A stretch of DNA of 11,644 nucleotides. Source: JAFDVJ01 sp964487505. Lineage in GTDB: Bacteria; Acidobacteriota; Blastocatellia; Pyrinomonadales; Pyrinomonadaceae. The first letter of the stretch is position 1, and the number at the start of each line of letters is the position of its first letter. This document shows, piece after piece, positions 1 to 8,870 of the stretch. The position numbers and the translations under genes were made by a program. A model generated the notes under the pieces. That model ran no database searches. It saw nothing but the letters and a program-made list of their open reading frames with translations, and was not told where the DNA came from. The DNA is taken from contig CAZARD010000126.1 of the NCBI GenBank assembly GCA_964487505.1, positions 1 through 11,644 of the forward strand. The letters run 5' to 3'.

Positions 1-1261
1 CGCGTTCCGGCCCGGTCGAGATCAGCCCTATCTCAGTATCGATCTGGTCGGACAAGAAACGAACATAGTTTTGAGCCTTTTCCGGCAACTTATCAAATTC
101 GGTGACGCCAGCGGTATCACTCATCCATCCGGGCAGCGTTTCGTAGATCGGCTTGATGCGGCTAAGTTCCGACGATACAGCTGGAAATGTATCGACACGC
201 CGTCCGTCGATCTCGTACCCAACGCAGACCTTGATCTCCTCGAGGGCATCGAGCACATCGAGTTTGGTCAATGCGACGCTGTCGAAACCATTGAGCTCGG
301 CGGCATACCTGGTCGCAACGGCGTCAAACCATCCACAACGCCGCGGACGCTTGGTGACCGAGCCATATTCGTTGCCGCGTTGCCGGATAAGATCGGCCAT
401 GCTTTCCTCAGAATCAACCATCTCGGTTGGAAACGGGCCTTCGCCGACTCGCGTAGCGTATGTTCGGACGATCCCGAGAACCCCGGTGATGTGATGCGGC
501 GGAATCCCTGCTCCAACTGAAGCTCCGCCGGCGGTCGGATTCGACGATGTCACATAAGGATAAGTGCCATGATCGACATCAAGAAGCGTTGCCTGCGCGC
601 CTTCAAGTAGTATCTTTTTGTTCAACTTGCGAGCCTCGGCGAGAAAGTGCGATGTTTCACAGACGAACGGCCTGAGACGCTCGACCAGGGGCGTTATCTC
701 CGCCAAGATCTCGTCTGAACGCAGAGGCTGTTGTCCGAAGAGAACGATTATGCGGTTGGCTTCCTCTAGGTTCCGTTCGATCCGCAGCTTCAGAAGGTCA
801 GGGTTCATCGCATCGGCAACACGAATACCTCTACGTCCGGCTTTGTCTTCATAAGCCGGCCCAATGCCGCGAAGCGTAGTGCCGATCTTCTCGTTGCCGA
901 GCCGTTCCTCGGAGGTGTGGTCCAACGCTCGATGGTACGGCATTATCAAATGGGCGCGGGACGAGACCTTCAGCCTCTCCGGGGATACGGAAATTCCCTT
1001 ATCCTCGATCTGATCAACCTCCTCAAAAAATGCCTTTGGGTCGATCACCATTCCGTTACCTAACACACAGGTCTTGTCTTCGTGAATGATACCTGACGGC
1101 AAAAGTCTCAAAACAAATTCTTTATCGCCAACATAAACACTGTGGCCGGCATTATGCCCACCTTGATATCGCGAGACAACATCAAATCGATCCGCAAGCA
1201 GATCGACGACCTTGCCTTTGCCTTCATCGCCCCACTGGGCTCCAATTATTACGATGATCAT
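1..1261 (-). CDS. purA: Adenylosuccinate synthetase, 3' end cut by window edge
   Basis: Catalyses IMP + L-aspartate + GTP to adenylosuccinate + GDP + Pi, the first committed step of AMP synthesis, in the cytoplasm. The frame is open from the ATG at 1261 to the window edge (420 codons, no stop). Visible family motifs: N-terminal GAQWGDEGKGK (residues 7-17) with the catalytic Asp at 12, NAGH (37-40) with the catalytic His at 40, the IMP-binding stretch TSSNPTAGG (238-246), then RPRRCGWFD and the guanine-specificity motif TKLD towards the C-terminus. The last readable residues, ISTGPER, match the family's near-terminal ISTGP motif, so only roughly 10-15 residues should be missing. The start is firm because MIIVIIGAQWGDEG is the usual beginning. 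It lies 11 bases after the glgA stop, with a purine-rich AGAAGA just upstream as a possible ribosome site, so co-transcription with glgA is likely. Identity is very secure. Confidence 0.97.
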   Translation of the reverse strand, partial: MIIVIIGAQWGDEGKGKVVDLLADRFDVVSRYQGGHNAGHSVYVGDKEFVLRLLPSGIIHEDKTCVLGNGMVIDPKAFFEEVDQIEDKGISVSPERLKVSSRAHLIMPYHRALDHTSEERLGNEKIGTTLRGIGPAYEDKAGRRGIRVADAMNPDLLKLRIERNLEEANRIIVLFGQQPLRSDEILAEITPLVERLRPFVCETSHFLAEARKLNKKILLEGAQATLLDVDHGTYPYVTSSNPTAGGASVGAGIPPHHITGVLGIVRTYATRVGEGPFPTEMVDSEESMADLIRQRGNEYGSVTKRPRRCGWFDAVATRYAAELNGFDSVALTKLDVLDALEEIKVCVGYEIDGRRVDTFPAVSSELSRIKPIYETLPGWMSDTAGVTEFDKLPEKAQNYVRFLSDQIDTEIGLISTGPER

Positions 1262-1272
1262 TTAGTTTTCTT

Positions 1273-2690
1273 CTAACGGCCGAGGGTCCATTCGTAAAGT
1301 TCTACGTACTTTCTGGCCGCGTTTTCCCACGAATTGTCGACCGACATTCCGTTTCGCTGTATTCTGGCCCAAGTTATCTTATCTTCGTAGGCAAAACGTG
1401 CCTCGTAGATCTTCTCAAGCAGCTTATCCGAANNNNNNNNNNGAAGCCGTTTCCCGTTTGGCTCACGGCGTCCCAATTCTGCACCGTGTCATCGAGGCCG
1501 CCAACCGCTCGCACGATAGGCACGGTACCGTATCTCAATGAATACATTTGGTTTAGGCCGCAAGGCTCGAACTTCGACGGCATCAAAAACATATCCGCCC
1601 CGGCCTCGATCAAATGAGCCAAGCTCTCATTATAGCCGATATATACGCCGACCCGCGAAGGTGCCCTATCCCTCAGGATCTGAAGAAACTGCTCGGACTC
1701 CTTCTCTCCCGAGCCCAAAGCGATGAAAAAGCCTCCGGCCGCAAGAATATCGCCCGCCCCCTGCTTGATCAATTCGACACCTTTTTGGCCGGTAAGCCTC
1801 GTTACACTTGCAAAGATCGGCCGATCTAGCTCTCTCGGCAGCGAAAATCGCTCCAGCAGTGCCTGCTTGCACTCGCGTTTTCCGGCAAGGTCGTCGATCG
1901 AGAAACGGGCGGGGAGTTCCTTGTCGGTCTCCGGATTCCACTCATCATAGTCGACCCCGTTCGTAATCCCGATCAGGCGGTCCGCTCGCCGCCGCGTCAA
2001 CCAGTCAAGTCCGTAGCCGTTTTCGGGGGTCTGTATCTCTTGTGAATAGCGCTTTGACACCGTAGAGAGCGTGTCAGAAACTTCAAGTCCAGCTTTCATT
2101 GCCGAAGCGTAACCATTGAAAGCGAATGCATTTGCGGACACAGCTGAAGTAAACCCTAAGACAGGGAGTTCCCCCATTCCGAAACCGCCCTGGTAGGCCA
2201 TGTTATGGATCGAGTATACGGTTCGCGTACGCCGCCAATAGGCCTCACGATGGCGCCTTGACGCTAGCTCAACGGCCGCAAAACCTGTATGCCAGTCATT
2301 CAAATGGACAATATCGGGAGCGGACCCTAGCCGCTCAATAAGGGCTAGTGCGGCATGATTGAAGAACGCAAACCTCTCATAGTCTTCGGTATAGCCGTAT
2401 ATAGAGTCCCGGTGGAATAACGGAGGATAGTCGACCAAAAAGGCGGGCGAGCCATTTGCTTCGCTATAAAAGGCCTTTGCTCGAACACTTCGGCCGCGCC
2501 AGTTGATCCACAGATCATCGACGGCCGTGTGCCAGAGATATTCGCCCTTTGTTTGCCAATAGCATGGAGTAATGAGAAATGAATCAACGCCGATCTGCTT
2601 CAGGGCCTTTGGCAACGCCCCGGCAACGTCGCCAAGCCCGCCGGTCTTGGAATAAGGTACTGCTTCCGCTGAAATGACAGCTACCCGCAT
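1273..2690 (-). CDS. glgA: Glycogen synthase (ADP-glucose type, GT5), interrupted by a scaffold gap
   Basis: Transfers glucose from ADP-glucose to the non-reducing end of an alpha-1,4-glucan (glycogen storage, cytoplasm). From ATG 2690, 416 residues are readable up to the Ns at 1433-1442. The remaining 52 residues, ending at TAG 1273, lie in another frame only because the gap has the wrong length. Motifs: KTGGL (15-19, ADP-glucose binding), NDWHTGF (131-137), HNMAYQG (162-168), TNGVD (243-247), TRLTGQKG (297-304), and the GT-B C-terminal FEPCGL (374-379) followed by YGTVPIVRAVGGL. The C-terminal part (NSWENAARKYVELYEW) matches the usual GlgA tail. Estimated full length is about 473 residues, against 477 in E. 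coli. No clear Shine-Dalgarno precedes the ATG. The gene starts just after the terminator of rho and is followed 11 bases later by purA. It should be treated as intact, not as a frameshifted pseudogene. Confidence 0.95.
1433..1442. other. Scaffold gap (10 N) inside glgA
   Basis: Ten Ns lie between the codons for GNGF and SDKLLEKI of GlgA. To rejoin the two frames the true missing length must be 2 modulo 3. Family alignment suggests about five missing residues, for example 14 bases, so ten is a placeholder and not a measured length. Confidence 0.95.
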
Positions 2691-2706
2691 AAGTAATGGT
2701 CAATTA
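2670..2706 (-). promoter_or_regulatory. Possible glgA promoter -10 overlapping the rho terminator tail
   Basis: On the minus strand a TGTAAT hexamer (5 of 6 matches to TATAAT) occurs right after the T-rich tail of the rho terminator and about 13 bases before the glgA ATG. No good -35 is visible at 16-18 bases. If used, it would give a 5' leader of only a few bases. This is a weak call, made mainly because glgA needs some transcription source downstream of a strong terminator. The limits given are approximate. Confidence 0.2.
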
Positions 2707-2707
2707 C

Positions 2708-2751
2708 AAAAGGAAAAATGCACAATTGAAATCAATATTTCAATTGTGCAT
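2708..2751 (-). terminator. Strong intrinsic terminator after rho
   Basis: The arms 2718-2732 and 2737-2751 are a perfect 15-bp inverted repeat (ATGCACAATTGAAAT and its complement) around a 4-base loop. On the minus strand the stem is followed by TTTTTCCTTTTG. It starts 23 bases after the rho stop codon. The T-rich side is only on the minus-strand exit, so it is oriented to stop transcription coming from rho. The stem is AT-rich but unusually long. Confidence 0.88.
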
Positions 2752-2774
2752 CTTGCATTGTGACTCTGCAATCG

Positions 2775-4158
<1,384 letters not shown>

Positions 4159-4218
4159 GTTTTTTCCGTTTGTCAATTAGGGTAGTTTAACGCAGAGATT
4201 CAGGGATTCCGCGCAGAA

Positions 4219-4247
4219 AATCTAAAAAATCCGACCTAATTTGAAAA
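4219..4247 (-). promoter_or_regulatory. Candidate sigma-70-type promoter for rho
   Basis: On the minus strand TTTTCA (4242-4247) and TAGATT (4219-4224) are separated by 17 bases. Each matches the consensus at 4 of 6 positions, about 60 bases before the rho ATG. The surrounding AT-rich DNA makes chance matches easy, so confidence is low. Confidence 0.25.
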
Positions 4248-4295
4248 GCTAAACTCGTGGAGAAAATTGTCTGGAAAGTTTAGAAATTGTGCTTC

Positions 4296-4331
4296 AAGCT
4301 CTCGAGCTTTCTCAAAAACCCTTGAGTTTTT
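4296..4331 (-). terminator. Weak hairpin pair after engB
   Basis: Two small dyads lie 40-75 bases after the engB stop: AAGCT/AGCTT around CGAG (4296-4309) and an A/T-rich AAAAAC/GTTTTT dyad inside 4314-4331. Neither has a convincing T-tract on the minus strand. The second also reads as CTCAA/TTGAG plus TTTTT on the plus strand. They may be a weak or bidirectional terminator, or simply AT-rich spacer. Confidence 0.25.
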
Positions 4332-4369
4332 CTGGAATAAACAATTATTACAGACAACGCCTCGAAAAA

Positions 4370-4963
4370 TCAACCCGTTTTCTGGACTTTCGCCAAAGAT
4401 TTTTCGATCTCGGACCAAACCTCGTCGCGCCCGCGCCCGTTGGCGGCCGAATAGGCGATCACGGTCCGATCCGGCATTGCGTGTTCGATGTCGCGCAGAT
4501 TTCGGTTTAGTTCGTTCGCCGAAAGTTTGTCAGCCTTGGTCGCGACGACGATCGAACGTTTCTCGTGAAACTCGAGCCAGTCTGCGAGTTTCAGGTCAAG
4601 TTCCGACGGCTTGTGCCGCGCATCGACGAGTTGGACGAACAGCGCCAGTTCGCGGCGGTCCGAGAGGTACTCTTCGGCCATCTTTCCCCAATCCTTGCGC
4701 ATCGTTTTCGAAACGCGCGCGTAGCCGTAGCCCGGAAGATCTGCGAAACAGAACGTGCGGTTGATGAGAAAGAAATTGATCGACTGCGTCCGACCGGGCG
4801 TGTTCGACGTCCGCGCCAGCCCCTTGCGTTGCAGCAGCGAGTTGATGAGGCTCGATTTCCCGACGTTCGACCGCCCGAGGAACGCGATCTCGGGCAAGCC
4901 GTCCGCCAGCCAATGCGACCGTTCGAACGCGCTCTTGAGGAACTCTGCAGAAGTGATCTTCAC
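4370..4963 (-). CDS. engB: Ribosome biogenesis GTP-binding protein EngB/YihA/YsxC
   Basis: Small TrmE-Era-type GTPase needed for late assembly of the 50S ribosomal subunit. It has 197 residues, the usual family size. All G motifs are present: G1 GRSNVGKS (30-37), G2 Thr in SNTPGRTQ (53-60), G3 DLPGYG (75-80), G4 TKAD (142-145) and G5 SAA (172-174). The start is a GTG at 4963, giving MKITSAEFLKSA, the typical EngB beginning; an in-frame TGA lies two codons upstream, so it cannot start earlier. No Shine-Dalgarno is visible, and a near-consensus promoter ends only six bases before the GTG, so the message may be leaderless. It stands as a single gene between the peptidase (199-base gap) and rho (211-base gap to the rho ATG). 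Identity is secure. Confidence 0.96.
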   Translation of the reverse strand: MKITSAEFLKSAFERSHWLADGLPEIAFLGRSNVGKSSLINSLLQRKGLARTSNTPGRTQSINFFLINRTFCFADLPGYGYARVSKTMRKDWGKMAEEYLSDRRELALFVQLVDARHKPSELDLKLADWLEFHEKRSIVVATKADKLSANELNRNLRDIEHAMPDRTVIAYSAANGRGRDEVWSEIEKSLAKVQKTG

Positions 4964-4969
4964 GATTCA

Positions 4970-4998
4970 ATTGTTTTCGCGAACGTTGCCGATGTCAA
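4970..4998 (-). promoter_or_regulatory. Candidate engB promoter with exact TTGACA
   Basis: On the minus strand TTGACA (4993-4998, 6 of 6) is followed after exactly 17 bases by AACAAT (4970-4975, 4 of 6 to TATAAT). Transcription would begin at or within a base or two of the GTG start at 4963. The good spacing and exact -35 make this one of the better promoter calls in the window. Confidence 0.5.
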
Positions 4999-5050
4999 TC
5001 CACGGAAGCGCGATCAATGATCGCAAACAGCGCAAGCGAACGACTGGAGC

Positions 5051-5067
5051 GCAGACTTTCCGTCTGC
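5051..5067. repeat. Small palindrome (GCAGAC/GTCTGC), possible dispersed repeat
   Basis: A perfect 6-bp stem GCAGAC/GTCTGC closes a five-base loop in the 199-base spacer (4964-5162) between the peptidase and engB. No T-tract follows on either side, so a terminator is unlikely. The compact palindrome in intergenic DNA resembles REP-type dispersed elements, but a single copy in this window cannot show that. The same spacer also holds a run of seven Ts on the minus strand (5118-5124), 38 bases after the peptidase stop, with no good stem before it. Confidence 0.4.
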
Positions 5068-5162
5068 AATCCGTGCCCGGCGCGCATAGCAAATTGTGCC
5101 GCCCCTCCAGCGATGCCAAAAAAACGATTCCGCCTCTCTTCTCTTCTGGCCTTAAGTTTGAT

Positions 5163-8100
5163 TTACGGTACTGCGGTAAAATCCAACCCATCGATATTCT
5201 CGCCGACGCTAACGATCTGTTGGATGAACGTAAAGCCTTTTGCCCTAACGTCGGCGACGTATGTTTCGCCGACTGCAACGTCATCGATCGTGTAACTCCC
5301 AAAGGAATTCGTCCGCGCCGTGTAGTTGCTTCCGTTTGTTCCGGTCAAACGCACGAGCGCGTTCGCAACTGCGCTTCCGGCCGCAGACGCGACGCGACCT
5401 CTGATCTGGACATTTGCGGCGGTCGGTACCGCAGCGCACGCCCCGGAAAGCGGACCGGTCACGGTCAACGTATAGGTTTGACCAGTTCCGGCGCCGAGAG
5501 CGATTTCGTGGACGACAACCGTGAATTGCTGACCGGCGACCGCGTTGAAGCCAACGGTGACGGTTCCACCCGTCGTCACTCCCCAATCGGCAAGATAGTT
5601 GGTTTGAATTGCGCTCGGCACATATCCGCCATTCCCGTAGACGGCCACGTACATATTGTTGCCGCTATTGTTGAAAGTGGTCGCCAAGGTGACGGTCGTG
5701 CATCCCGAGGTCGATGCGGTGAAAGTGTAAGCATCATAGCGACGCCCGACGGTCGAGTCTTGGAGCGCGGGCGTTGACTTGACGTTTGAGCAACTGCTGA
5801 TCGAGCCGTTGCGGTTGAGGCGACCGGTTTGCGTTCCGGTGACCGCCGTATAGCCTGCGCCGCTTGCGGGCGCGGTACTGTCAATCGTTTCGTTGATCGT
5901 TATCTGCGCGTTTGTGTTGACCGTGAAATTGAAGACCTGCGAAGGCGCGGCTCCACCCGCGTAATTGACGGTTAGGGTGAAATCGATCGGCGCGCCGCAC
6001 GGGAAGGAACTTGAAAGCGCGAACCTGAACGGCGATCCAGTGACTCCCGTGCCGACCGCTGCCGGCAAATTCGGGTACGACAGAGCGGACGGCGCCAGCG
6101 TATTCGTAACCGTCACCCCCGCGGTGGCCGTCGACAGCGTTCCGGACACGGCAGTTGCATTTGTCAGTCCGAGATTGTTCAACGGAATCGTCAAATTCAC
6201 AACTTCACCAGGTTCGATGCGCCCGTTGCCGTTGCCGACCGCTTCAGTCGCAGTAATCGTGCCGGTTTCGAGAGTCGCCGGCGCCGAGACCCCAAGCGCA
6301 TTCATCGCCCGCAGAGGCATAAAGATTCCCGCGCCCGAATCGCGGTCGACGCCCGGCGCTTCGATGTCGATCGCGCTGTTGACCATTGCGTTGTAGAGCT
6401 GTGCATTCGTTGCCGACGGTGACGATTGCTTGAGAAGAGCCATCATGGCCCCAGCGTGCGGCGCGGCAGCGGACGTGCCGAAAAACGGGATGAAGCCCGG
6501 CGTCGTCGTCGAACTTCCGTCGGCGGCGGTGATATCGGGCTTCTGCAAAAGCTGCCCGCCCGTCGAAGAAACGTTGCCGGGCGTGATCGCCGAGCTATCG
6601 GCGTTGTAGAAGATTCGGCGCGGACCGTCGGAACTGAACTGCTCGACCACGTTTGCTCCGCTGTGGGCGTTCGGGAAAGGTCCGACCCGTATCCCGTCGA
6701 ACGTCGCTGGGCCGGACGGCGTGGCGGCGACGCTGACCGTATTCAACCCGGCGTTGTGACCGTAAACCACGCCATTGGTCGAAACCGTTAGAACGCCGCG
6801 ATTCGTGTTCAGATGCAGAAAACGATTCGCCGCGCCGGATTTTTGAACGATCACGATTCGCTGACCGGCGCTCCTGTTTCCCGCATCTTCGCTCGGATCC
6901 TGTGTGCCGCTTTGAACGTTCGTCGAAGACGCGACCACCGTTGTTCCAGTGCTGTCCAGAACGTACAAATCGTAGTCGTTTGAAGACGCGCCAAGCGGGT
7001 CAGACCATTTCAGGTAGACCCTGCCGCCAACCGTCAGCGCATTTTGCGTGACGCCTCCGCCGAAATTATGGACGCTGTTCCCGAGCGGCAGGGGAGCGGT
7101 CGTGCCGCCGCCGCTCACAAAATCCCCTTCCCAAGCTCCTGCGGTGCCGTCGTTCTTGTTGCCCGAATTGGCGGCTGACGAAAAATACAACGCACCCGCC
7201 TGCGATCCGACCGTCACGTCGTTCACCGCTTGGATGACGACACCAGCGTTCGTCGGCGAAATGACGCTCGGTGACTGCCCGTTTTGAAAAGGCGATTCGA
7301 CGAAATACGAAACGTCGTCAATGATAATGTCGCAGCCGGCAGTCCGCAGGTCCTTGATATTCTGGGCAAAGCTCGTGATACCCGTGAATGCGGTCGCAAA
7401 ATACAGCTGTGCGCCCGGGGCGAGATCATAGACCAGTTCAAGCATCGCCGTGCCTTCGTCGCCCGAGCCGGCCTGGCCGGGCAGGACATTGACGGTTGCG
7501 GGCAGATCGCCCGTCGCTTGCCGCGCGGCGAGCGTGTTGACGCCGTCCGAGAGGACACCGATCTTGAGCCCGGTTCCGTCGAATCCTGTCAAGGTTCGCG
7601 CCAAACCGGCGCGATGTGTCGTATCGGCCTGCGAATTGACGGAACCGGTCAAATTGTGGTCCACGAGCTGCGCGGTGAGAACCTCGCGCAACCTCGTGGC
7701 GCGTGTTTGAAAATCGGCTACGCGGTTAAGTTGGAAAATCTCCGCCGCACCGGATGGCTGCAATAAAAGGGGGCTGCGGAGTGGACTTTTGGGTTTTTCA
7801 GCGAGACGCGGCTGCGATGTCGTCGCTTCCAGTCTCGGCTGAATGAAAACGACCTCGGCGCGGGCGGCAAGGCTCTCGATCTCCGAAATCGGCACGCCCG
7901 CCGTGATGCTCCGGTATTGTGGCAGCACCGAGATGATGTCGGCGTTCAATTGTTTGAGGGTTGCAAGCAGCTTCTCGTCAACGAACGCCGTGATGTCGAC
8001 TTCGATGAAGCCCTTCCCGTCCGGATGAAGTCCTGTCTCGAGTGTCGGAACGCCTTCGGCGATCGCTTCGCCTCGGGTCATTTTCACCGTATACAATAGA

Positions 8101-8360
8101 CGCGAATCGATCTTGCGCTGAGACGGCGTGCGTGATTCCTTTTCATCTATCAAAGCAGCTATCTGCTGCAGCGCGTCGGGACCGATGTTCTTGTCGTCAG
8201 CAATGTTCTGCGCCTTTGTTCTGGTAACGAATCCAGAAAATGCGATGGCCAACGCGCCGATCAGCAAAGCGCCGGTCGCGACAAACAGAATTCTCGGGAG
8301 TGAACCCAATGATCTCAAGAACCAGACCGATTCGTTTCCGTCAGGGAATTTATTCTCCAT
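5163..8360 (-). CDS. Secreted multidomain subtilase-fold serine peptidase (S8/S53-like) with C-terminal carboxypeptidase-regulatory-like domain
   Basis: A 1065-residue exported endopeptidase. Residues 23-43 form a hydrophobic segment (signal peptide or anchor; possible cleavage after TRTKA, residue 50). Residues about 85-180 look like an inhibitory propeptide. The catalytic domain spans about 255-690: Asp272 in GVLSDGVNT, Glu302 in DEGTAM where S8 enzymes have the His of HGT, oxyanion candidate Asn398 in SSAANSGN, and nucleophile Ser630 in FGTSAAAPHAG. An insert at about 435-530 resembles a beta-sandwich. After it come a CARDB/NEW3-like beta domain with NGNGRIEPGE (709-718), a Cys-containing beta domain at about 830-970 reminiscent of PPC-type domains, and a carboxypeptidase-regulatory-like domain (985-1063, with TNSFGSYTIDDVAVGETY). 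Start ATG 8360 has AGGAG six bases upstream. Substrate is unknown; extracellular protein scavenging is plausible. No PEP-CTERM or Por-type sorting tail is seen. Fold assignment is firm, exact family less so. Confidence 0.9.
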   Translation of the reverse strand: MENKFPDGNESVWFLRSLGSLPRILFVATGALLIGALAIAFSGFVTRTKAQNIADDKNIGPDALQQIAALIDEKESRTPSQRKIDSRLLYTVKMTRGEAIAEGVPTLETGLHPDGKGFIEVDITAFVDEKLLATLKQLNADIISVLPQYRSITAGVPISEIESLAARAEVVFIQPRLEATTSQPRLAEKPKSPLRSPLLLQPSGAAEIFQLNRVADFQTRATRLREVLTAQLVDHNLTGSVNSQADTTHRAGLARTLTGFDGTGLKIGVLSDGVNTLAARQATGDLPATVNVLPGQAGSGDEGTAMLELVYDLAPGAQLYFATAFTGITSFAQNIKDLRTAGCDIIIDDVSYFVESPFQNGQSPSVISPTNAGVVIQAVNDVTVGSQAGALYFSSAANSGNKNDGTAGAWEGDFVSGGGTTAPLPLGNSVHNFGGGVTQNALTVGGRVYLKWSDPLGASSNDYDLYVLDSTGTTVVASSTNVQSGTQDPSEDAGNRSAGQRIVIVQKSGAANRFLHLNTNRGVLTVSTNGVVYGHNAGLNTVSVAATPSGPATFDGIRVGPFPNAHSGANVVEQFSSDGPRRIFYNADSSAITPGNVSSTGGQLLQKPDITAADGSSTTTPGFIPFFGTSAAAPHAGAMMALLKQSSPSATNAQLYNAMVNSAIDIEAPGVDRDSGAGIFMPLRAMNALGVSAPATLETGTITATEAVGNGNGRIEPGEVVNLTIPLNNLGLTNATAVSGTLSTATAGVTVTNTLAPSALSYPNLPAAVGTGVTGSPFRFALSSSFPCGAPIDFTLTVNYAGGAAPSQVFNFTVNTNAQITINETIDSTAPASGAGYTAVTGTQTGRLNRNGSISSCSNVKSTPALQDSTVGRRYDAYTFTASTSGCTTVTLATTFNNSGNNMYVAVYGNGGYVPSAIQTNYLADWGVTTGGTVTVGFNAVAGQQFTVVVHEIALGAGTGQTYTLTVTGPLSGACAAVPTAANVQIRGRVASAAGSAVANALVRLTGTNGSNYTARTNSFGSYTIDDVAVGETYVADVRAKGFTFIQQIVSVGENIDGLDFTAVP

Positions 8361-8366
8361 TTAACT

Positions 8367-8371
8367 CTCCT
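8367..8371 (-). promoter_or_regulatory. Ribosome binding site of the secreted peptidase
   Basis: AGGAG on the minus strand, six bases before ATG 8360. It is the clearest Shine-Dalgarno in the window and fixes the start of the peptidase. Confidence 0.8.
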
Positions 8372-8409
8372 AATCATCAATCGATTGAGAACCGACTGCA
8401 ACGACATTG

Positions 8410-8454
8410 TCATATGTCGCGCCGGTCATATGATCTCTGTCTAAACACGTTCAA
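8410..8454 (-). promoter_or_regulatory. Candidate peptidase promoter with overlapping 7-bp dyad (operator-like)
   Basis: On the minus strand TTGAAC (8449-8454) and TATGAC (8425-8430) are 18 bases apart, each matching the consensus at 4 of 6 positions, about 65 bases before the peptidase ATG. A perfect inverted repeat TCATATG-N10-CATATGA (8410-8416 and 8427-8433) covers the -10 hexamer and the expected transcription start. That arrangement would suit a dimeric repressor. It is predicted from sequence pattern only. Confidence 0.35.
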
Positions 8455-8870
8455 GTTACAGGCCCCGCGCCGCCATTCGATCATTATGCGGCACCTGAGA
8501 CACTATCATTACCACACCGAACCGTCGATTGCCACGATCTCCTTTGAGGTGTCCTATCTATGCAGACCCGAGAATCGCCGCTTGACTTGTCCTGAAACTG
8601 AGTTGAAAATGCCGCAAGATCCAGTAGAACGCCGAGCCCCGCTCCAGTTAGTTGGGGCGACTTCTTTTCGGCACGGACACACTGAATCGGAGATTCCGAG
8701 TTCTTCTCTGAAGCATTTCGCCCGGGTTGGGACGTCTCGAGGTCGTCCCCGGCTGCTTGGTGTTCCGGTAGACTCCGATCCCGAGTTGGCGGGCGCAAGC
8801 ATCCCTTCTCGACTGCGAATGCGAAACGTGTGCGGTCAGGGCCAACAGCGACGTGCTTGGACCTCAGATC

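Noticed and set aside
1273..2690. glgA as a frameshifted pseudogene
   Set aside because: The frame change coincides exactly with the N gap, and both sides carry conserved GlgA sequence.
4159..4176. Rho starting at TTG 4176
   Set aside because: TTG is a rare start, adds only six non-conserved residues, and an ATG follows with a purine-rich stretch before it.
5118..5124. Intrinsic terminator of the peptidase gene from a T7 run
   Set aside because: No stable stem precedes the T run on the minus strand; only a three-base GCC/GGC pairing is possible.
4755..5777. Plus-strand open frame of 340 codons spanning engB and the end of the peptidase gene
   Set aside because: Crosses two well-supported genes and an intergenic palindrome; no family resemblance.
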